Assembly: GCA_000711775.1 (NCBI GenBank)
Contig: ARYC01002493.1
Location: 1-64,000, forward strand
DNA length: 64,000 nucleotides
Direction of reading: 5' to 3'
Origin: Oxytricha trifallax
Lineage: Eukaryota; Ciliophora; Spirotrichea; Sporadotrichida; Oxytrichidae
In this document: in pieces, positions 58,501 to 64,000 of the stretch
Position numbering within the stretch: position 1 is the first letter of the stretch
Layout: every line of letters starts with the position of its first letter
Notes under the pieces: generated by a model
The model's database searches: none
What the model saw: only the letters and a program-made list of their open reading frames with translations
What the model was told of the DNA's origin: nothing
Position numbers and translations under genes: made by a program

Positions 58501-61500
58501 GTTTATAATTTAAAGAGATATAGCAAATTCTCTCTTCAAGACACTACGCTCCTTATCTTCTCCCAATATTAATAGAAAGAGACACATTCATGAAGACATA
58601 AGAATTCTAAATTTTTGACTAGGCTGTAGCCAATTGCAGCGTTGTTGAATTAGAATAGATTGCTCAAAGCAGCGATTTTGATGAGAAATTCTTGACTTTC
58701 TTTAGATTATAATGAGTATATCTATTCAATAAAATCAATCATAAAAATAAGAAATATTTGGCTATGAGGAAGCATCCTCCCCCCATAATGTCTACTTTTT
58801 AGTTTTTAGTCTGATAGAGTTTGTAACGCTGAGTATTGTAGAAATACATTCGAAATTGGTAAAATCATTATAATTAAATTAATAATAAATCAAAATCGTG
58901 GCAGTTAAAGTTGGCCAATTTAAACGATCTTGGGCTTATTTTATAGGTAATTAAAAATTAGCTGGACTTTACTTTTGGCTGTCCTATTTTATCGCATTGA
59001 GGGAGCGAGATAACTCGACTTTAATGTGAGGGTATAATTTAATGAATTTAGAGGGTTTAATAAAAGTCGAGTTATTTCGCTCCCTCGATGCGATAAAAAA
59101 GTACCGCCAATAATATAGTCCAGCTAATTTTTAATTACCAATCGAATGAGCCCAATATCATTTAAATTGGCCAACTTTAACTGCCACGATTTAGAATAAG
59201 AATTAATTTAATTAGAATGATTTTACCAATTTCGAATGTATTCCTAAAATAATAATAATAGCTAATGAACATGGTCTACCCGAGTAACAGTTTTCGAGCT
59301 ATGGCTTCGCACAATAAAATCTAATTTTCAAAAAATCAGCAACTCAAGTGCAATTTAGTAAATTGCGCAAATATACAATCTTATTTTATGAATAAAAAAT
59401 AATTAAACTTAGATGAATTTTAAATTATTTTAAAATTGATAATCTCTTTTTATTACAATTGTTTTGGTTATTTTTTATTTATAAAATAAGATTGTATATT
59501 TGCACAATTTACTAAATTTCACTTGAATTGCTAATTTTTTGAAAATTAGATTTAAAGAAAAATTTTTTATTTTTTTCTTAATTTTATTATTAATTTATAT
59601 ATAATTTTTTGCTTGTACGAAGCCATAGCTCGAAAACTGTTGCTCGGGTAGACCATGTTTATTAGCTACTATTACTCAGCGTTAAAACTCTATCAAATTT
59701 ACATAATAAAAAGCAGACATTATGTGGGGGAGGATGCTTCCCCATAGCCAAATATTGTATCTAATTTTTTGAATAAGATACGTTGAAATATTGGATGCTT
59801 CTGATCTTAAGAAGCTACATGGACAGAGATTAGTAGATTAAATTAAAAATACTCAGAAGTTCAAGGCATACTTAGATCAAACTTTAAAGATTTTGGAAAA
59901 TGAATCAATTGTTCAAGAAGAGGAGGCTGACGAAGGACATGGAGGACCAGCGCTTAGATTCAATAGCTTTTAATAAATTTATTATAATTATGGGACCATA
60001 TAGATTACATCAAACTCATGCAACTAATAAGTTGACAGAGAGAATCTCTCATAGTATCAAAGATTTTAATCTATAATCTATACAAGACGCTTTAGTCAAT
60101 GGAGATTAACAAAGAGTTATTGAAATTCTACAAATTTATAAGCTTTCTGATTTGCAATTCTTGAGAGGTTCCAATAATCACGTAAGTCAAATTTACAGAT
60201 TGGATGAAAATAACAGAGATTTTTCTGAGGTTTCTGTACCTTGGAGTATTTTATGTAATTCATTTTTAACTATTTATTCTTAATTCAAAATTATTGACTA
60301 TTCGTCTTTTCATATTAATACTTTAATTTTAAGTAACCTGAACTTATTACAAATAGCAGTATTAAACTCCTAAGCTGATCTAGTTCGTTTCCTAATTCAA
60401 GACTACAAAACTTTCAGTCACTAGTACAGACAACTTAAAGAAATCGATCAGAGATTTATACTACACAACCCAGACTCAGAGGATGAGACTTTAACAATCA
60501 GACTTGCTATTTAGAATGGAAATTTGCAAATATTCCAAGATTTGTGGGATAGATTTGGAACTTTATATACTGAAAAGCAAGCTATGACTATTCTCAGATA
60601 TATTTTGTTCCATTATAGAACTAATTATCTTCAGAGTTTCTTGATGAGCTACTCTACTCATCAATTTTGAAATTTGCCTTTAAAAAAATATGGTAGTTAT
60701 TCCTATCTTGATTCATTAATCAAGTCGGGGTAAGTTTCCTGCCCATTCTCATTATAAAAATATTTTAGGGAAGTTTCTTGGTAAGTTAATCTTTTTTCTT
60801 TCTGCAATTATCTTTTCTTTGACAACCACAAAAGACTAATGAGTCTTATACTATTTATGATTCAAGCAATTTTTTCAATGCTTTATATATTTTGTTAAAT
60901 CTACTTGATAAGAATTAGTATTCCCTATTTATGTCATTTTAAATTTCATTAAAGAATCAAATTCTTGGTAAGAATTCTATTTAGAAATTAATTTATTTAT
61001 CCAATGATATGATATAGAGAACAGTTACATTAGATTATTTCGAAACAATTAAAGAATGTTTTATTTATCCATTTAAAGCGAGTGAAATAATGATATATAT
61101 ATTTTTTAATGTATAATTCATAAAATATATATATATATATATATATATAAATTCACTTGCCAGGAAACTTCCCCTTATCAAGTTTTTTATTTATGACAAA
61201 TCACGCTTATGTGAATATGCCTCCCTCTACAAGATTAGAATTCATTCAGTTATTAGGAACAGTTCAGCAAGACGAATAAGTTTCACACATTGTTCATTAA
61301 TTCCTCTAATCTGAACCATATACAAGAGTTGAAAACAACTTTGGAGATGATGTTTCTCAGTAGATCTACACCTTATTTGCATTATTAAACATTTGAAAAT
61401 TTAGTAATTATTATTAGATAATATATTTGCAATAATGAAGTTGAACAATTAGAACACATCTTATTGAATTTCAATATCTAAGGAATTGCAAACATCAACT

Positions 61501-62701
61501 TTGATTTCTTCAATGAAGATGAAGAAGTTTTGAACCTTGCAGATGACCAGAAGATTTGTATTTTATAATTACTTAATAAAAATCAGAAATTTAGAATTTA
61601 CAAACTCTTTATTATTATTTCAGATTACCCTCTCATTATTGAACCCAATCCTCTTAGCTTTAAAAACAAAGTCCTTTGCTTGCTTGAAATTCTTAGTGCA
61701 AAGATTTGGCGTGAGAAAATGCATGAAAAACCTTGAGCTTTCATTCAAGCATGAATAAGTCGGTGAATTCCCATTCAAGAACATAATGATGCCAATTTTA
61801 TTAAAGATCAAGGATGTTGAAGCATTATCTTTCTTGTCCAGTAAGGTTAAGGACTTTGTCATCACAACTTAGGACTTTTAAAATTAAAAACTCATACTTT
61901 TTATCATTCTTATCCAAATAGCCACATTATAAAATTTCTTAATTAAATGTGACTGGACTTAAACTCATTCATAAGCTATGCTCTCACAGACAAGTGGCTC
62001 CTTGGACTGAAAACTTTCCTCCTCTCTGAAACTTGCTAATTCTACTTCCATTCTTTGACTTTCGATGAGCAAAGATTGTTGGTGGAGAGAATTGTAAAGA
62101 ACATCAATGACCTTGAGGAAGCTGCTTCAAGAAAGCAATACATTCAAAACATTATAATAGAGTGTTTGACTAGAAGACCATACTCCAAGCACTTGATTGT
62201 TAGCTTAGTCGAGGGACAACTAAGAAATCATTCATAATAATATTGCAATTAGACTTAAAATTGTCGATTCTACAAATAAAATAATTTATAGCTTATTAAG
62301 AATTATTAAATTAAAAAGTTAATAGATGGGACGGCGAACGAAGTGTACTCACCTTGTGAGTTACTGAGTTTGCCTAACATTTGTTAAGGTTGGATAATCG
62401 TCCTGAATACACTGGATATTGCTTATCAGAGACCCCCGAGGTCTTCCTGTAGGCAGTCTGGCTTTCTAATTTGATAAGGGAACGTTTTCCCCCATCAGAA
62501 GGAAAATCTGGTCAGATACTGGTCACAAGTCAGATTCTGGTCACCTTTAGCATGATGAAAAAAGATACAAGTGATGTAAGCAGACTACTGTGATGCACAT
62601 GAGCTTGGTGTGATGAGCGCCTTGGCAGGAGTGAAACTACCTGTGTGAATTAACACTATATTAATTATACTCGGAGAGCTTCGAGCTCTCGATGTGAGTT
62701 A

Positions 62702-62752
<51 letters not shown>

Positions 62753-63150
62753 GCTTATTAAGAGTTAAGAATTGTTTCGTCTATATTATAAATATCTTAA
62801 TCATGCTGAGATAGCTAAGATTGTAAGGGAATGCTTAAAATCACTGACCAGTGAAGATTTAATGCTCTTAGCTTTGAATGATTACCAATCTATGGCAGAT
62901 TACGAAAGAAAATACACCAATCCTTTTAAATTAATGATTTCCTATTATTAATATATAGTAGAAAATCAATGTTTTAGAATAAAAAGTAATTTTAATTTTT
63001 ATGTATACTTTAGGTGAAGGTTTTGACAGCGAAGTGGCAAAGATTATGCAGAGATATGCCAAAGAGGGCAGACCTGAACATTTAGCACCTCAATATGTTG
63101 AAAATATTAATTTATTTATAATTTATCATTAAATTATAAAGTAAATGCTT
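55511..63150 (+). CDS. Long ankyrin-repeat-like protein with myristoylation-type N-terminus
   Basis: MDS1 at ATG 55,511 reads MGCNTSKDAKQPGTQKQKGK. Gly2 with Ser6 and Cys3 fits N-myristoylation and palmitoylation, implying a membrane-tethered protein. About 20 further pieces follow collinearly to 63,110. Several have ankyrin-type helix-turn-helix text: SDILSFIKTGNLSMVEGLIH, DWNPLLLAIGYKKIEIVRYL, ADLDSIRKLYAELGLR, NLLQIAVLNSQADLVRFLIQ, LTIRLAIQNGNLQIFQDLWD. A mid-protein coiled coil lies at 57,000-57,230 (VEKAQVAKIREHIAVLEGKI). The C-terminal pieces include FDEQRLLVERIVKNINDLEE (62,055), LNHAEIAKIVRECLKSLTSE (62,790) and SEVAKIMQRYAKEGRPEHLA (63,035). The repeats are too diverged for a subfamily call. 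Several IESs hold mobile elements (58.75-59.76, 60.73-61.17 and 62.30-62.75 kb). Confidence 0.7.
58841..59243. mobile_element. MITE family B, copy 2
   Basis: Palindromic, about 400 bp. Ends are GAAATACATTCGAAATTGGT on both strands, then the same inner blocks as copy 1 (TTTAAACGATCTTGGGCT, AATTAGCTGGACTTTA, ATTTTATCGCAT, GAGCGAGATAACTCGACTTT). It is longer than copy 1 because of an extra arm segment (CGTGGCAGTTAAAGTTGGCC) on each side. Confidence 0.85.
59260..59667. mobile_element. MITE family C
   Basis: About 408 bp with long inverted arms: TAGCTAATGAACATGGTCTA, CGAGCTATGGCTTCGTAC-like, then ATTTTCAAAAAATTAGCAA-like and ATACAATCTTATTTTAT, mirrored on the right side. The centre is AT-rich with no frame. 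Only one copy is seen in the window. Confidence 0.75.
60719..61181. mobile_element. MITE family A, copy 2, in the ankyrin-like gene
   Basis: The 449-bp insert (60,726-61,174) starts CGGGGTAAGTTTCCTGCCC and ends with the complement of AAGGGGAAGTTTCCTGGCAA, the same terminal motif as copy 1. It contains an (AT)n run near 61,118-61,148. It is flanked by the 7-bp direct repeat ATCAAGT (60,719-60,725 and 61,175-61,181). Removing one repeat plus the insert joins VIPILIHQSS to FLFMTNHAYVN in frame. Confidence 0.85.
62302..62748 (+). mobile_element. Non-LTR retroelement insertion (SINE or 5'-truncated LINE)
   Basis: A GC-richer insert of about 447 bp ends in roughly 16 copies of ATT (62,702-62,748). 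It is flanked by a perfect 15-bp direct repeat TATAGCTTATTAAGA (62,287-62,301 and 62,749-62,763). Long target duplication plus a simple-repeat 3' tail is the mark of target-primed reverse transcription. Just before the tail is a 7-bp stem-loop (62,674-62,690, gagagct-tcg-agctctc), the kind of 3' hairpin LINE enzymes recognise. There is no long frame. It sits in an IES between MDSs ending at about 62,235 and starting at about 62,775. Confidence 0.85.
62702..62748 (+). repeat. (ATT)n microsatellite tail of the retroelement
   Basis: About 16 uninterrupted ATT units at the 3' end of the insertion. It is the tail of the element and not a host microsatellite, since the target duplication begins directly after it. 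Confidence 0.9.
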
Positions 63151-63159
63151 GATTTTTGA

Positions 63160-64000
63160 TAAACAAAATTATTAAAATTCAAAATAATGTTGAAAGCAGA
63201 AAGCAAGTGAGATTCGAAGAGCAAGAGCAAATTGATAACAGAATTTGAGAGAAATAATGAAATACAAATCTCAAACAATTTTCAATATAATTAAATGATA
63301 TATAAGTATGATGCTACTGATATAGGAAAGAATTTAAACTATTAAAAAAAGTGTTAAAAAATTATCATGAATAATAAAAATCAATGCATTATTATATATT
63401 AACAAACTTATACAATTGAGAATTTATCACTTAATGATAACATTTATTATCGAAATAGGTTAATACAATTAATCTATATGATTTAAAGTATCTTAACAAG
63501 ATTATTAGGTATATCTAATTGCTTATCTATAATAATTAAATCTGAAAATTGTTAAATTAATTATAATAATAACTTAATTAATTTAAGACAAATCTTTAAG
63601 ACGACTAACCATCAATTTACAAAACAAGTTCTTTCGTTCGGTTTTAATCAATTCTAAAGCAATTTCAGCTACTTTTCAAACAAATTTACTAATAAAATAT
63701 GTAAGTAGACTCATTAGCAATAGTTCCACTGCATTGTTTATATGAGAACATTATAATAAAGTCTTCAATTTTTTAAATCAATGTCTTTTCACATATATCT
63801 TCCCAAGATTAAATTTTTCAATTTGATAGATATTATCATTACTTAAGTCCTAAATATTCTTTAACTTAAACACATTTATTGGATATAAAAACTTATATTT
63901 CTTGTAGATCACAAAGAACAAATGATTTATAAGAGTCAACAAAGATTGATCAAACCTATGCAATAAAGTTTTGCATTTTTCTTTTTACTTCTAATCCTTC
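63160..64000. other. Window end: AT-rich, possible MDS pieces
   Basis: Mostly AT-rich. The plus-strand stretch 63,588-63,700 (SLRRLTINLQNKFFRSVLIN) and about 63,905-64,000 (DHKEQMIYKSQQRLIKPMQQ) are open and could be MDSs of the next gene or the last pieces of the ankyrin-like gene. Neither is recognised. Confidence 0.3.

Larger units (their letters stand above)
58752..59756. mobile_element. Nested MITE stack in an IES of the ankyrin-like gene
   Basis: The outermost element has inverted ends AATATTTGGCTATG(A/G)GG then AAGCATCCTCCCC (left 58,753; complement ending 59,756). These are followed by shared ATAATGTCT(A/G)CTTTTTA and GATAGAGTTT(G/T)(T)AACGCTGAGTA. Inside it lie MITE B copy 2 (58,841-59,243) and MITE C (59,260-59,667). 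Host coding flanks it at about 58,710 (DFDEKFLTFF) and about 59,785 (VEILDASDLKKLHGQRLVDQ), so the whole stack must be eliminated to express the gene. Confidence 0.75.

Noticed and set aside
1-64000. Reading the window as a standard-code, pseudogene-filled or bacterial sequence
   Set aside because: Conserved genes contain many in-frame TAA/TAG at Gln positions while TGA ends them, tiny GT-AG introns occur, and breaks are healed by short direct repeats. This fits a ciliate germline, not decayed genes.
1-64000. CRISPR arrays, tRNA or rRNA genes
   Set aside because: No regularly spaced identical repeats, and I saw no stretch with tRNA or rRNA signature sequence. The hairpins found are long inverted repeats of MITEs.

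Overview
The window reads as micronuclear (germline) DNA of a stichotrich spirotrich ciliate of the Oxytricha / Stylonychia / Tetmemena type. Four independent signs agree. (1) Genes are readable only if TAA and TAG code for Gln and TGA alone is stop. (2) Genes are cut into macronuclear-destined segments (MDSs) by AT-rich internal eliminated sequences (IESs). These are bounded by short direct repeats (pointers) of 2-13 bp, and removing one pointer copy plus the insert restores the frame. (3) A 4.2-kb TBE transposon is present with CAAAACCCC-type ends, about 78-bp terminal inverted repeats (TIRs) and an ANT-type target duplication. (4) The rest is very AT-rich, with several miniature inverted-repeat elements (MITEs). 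Almost none of the longest single-frame open stretches is a whole gene.

Layout, left to right. 0.1-0.85 kb: two short head-to-head coding pieces, unidentified. 1.1-3.0 kb (-): a protein with a SecA-like DEAD domain. 3.9-5.1 kb (+): a helical protein in several MDSs. 5.8-7.9 kb (-): a multi-pass membrane protein. 8.0-17.6 kb (-): the N-terminal part of DNA-PKcs, with a 1.75-kb TTAA-flanked inverted-repeat element in one of its IESs. 17.9-24.5 kb (-): a Gln/Asn-rich protein with a CCT motif that is itself split by a MITE. 24.9-26.6 kb (-): a coiled-coil protein. 26.9-35.2 kb (-): a Gln-rich protein with IQ motifs, split by the TBE. 35.35-39.74 kb (-): a Gln-rich unknown protein. 39.87-45.67 kb (-): a membrane-anchored RBR ubiquitin ligase. 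45.83-47.42 kb (+): mitochondrial BCKDHB. 47.4-51 kb: AT-rich DNA with a few short open pieces on both strands. 51.4-55.1 kb (+): an NRF-6-like acyltransferase-3. 55.5-63.1 kb (+): a long ankyrin-like protein with a myristoylation-type N-terminus, whose IESs hold a nested MITE stack, a second MITE of the family seen in the CCT gene, and a LINE/SINE insertion with a 15-bp target duplication.

The biology is mostly that of the rearrangement itself. Mobile elements sit inside coding sequence here because the germline copy is not expressed and the inserts are removed during macronuclear development. In the clearest cases (MITE family A, TBE) the target-site duplication is also the repeat at which the host reading frame rejoins. 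Neighbouring genes lie only about 100-300 bp apart, as expected where adjacent loci become separate gene-sized chromosomes.

MDS/IES limits below are read from frame continuity and short repeats. No macronuclear sequence was available, so exact ends are inferences unless a pointer is given.
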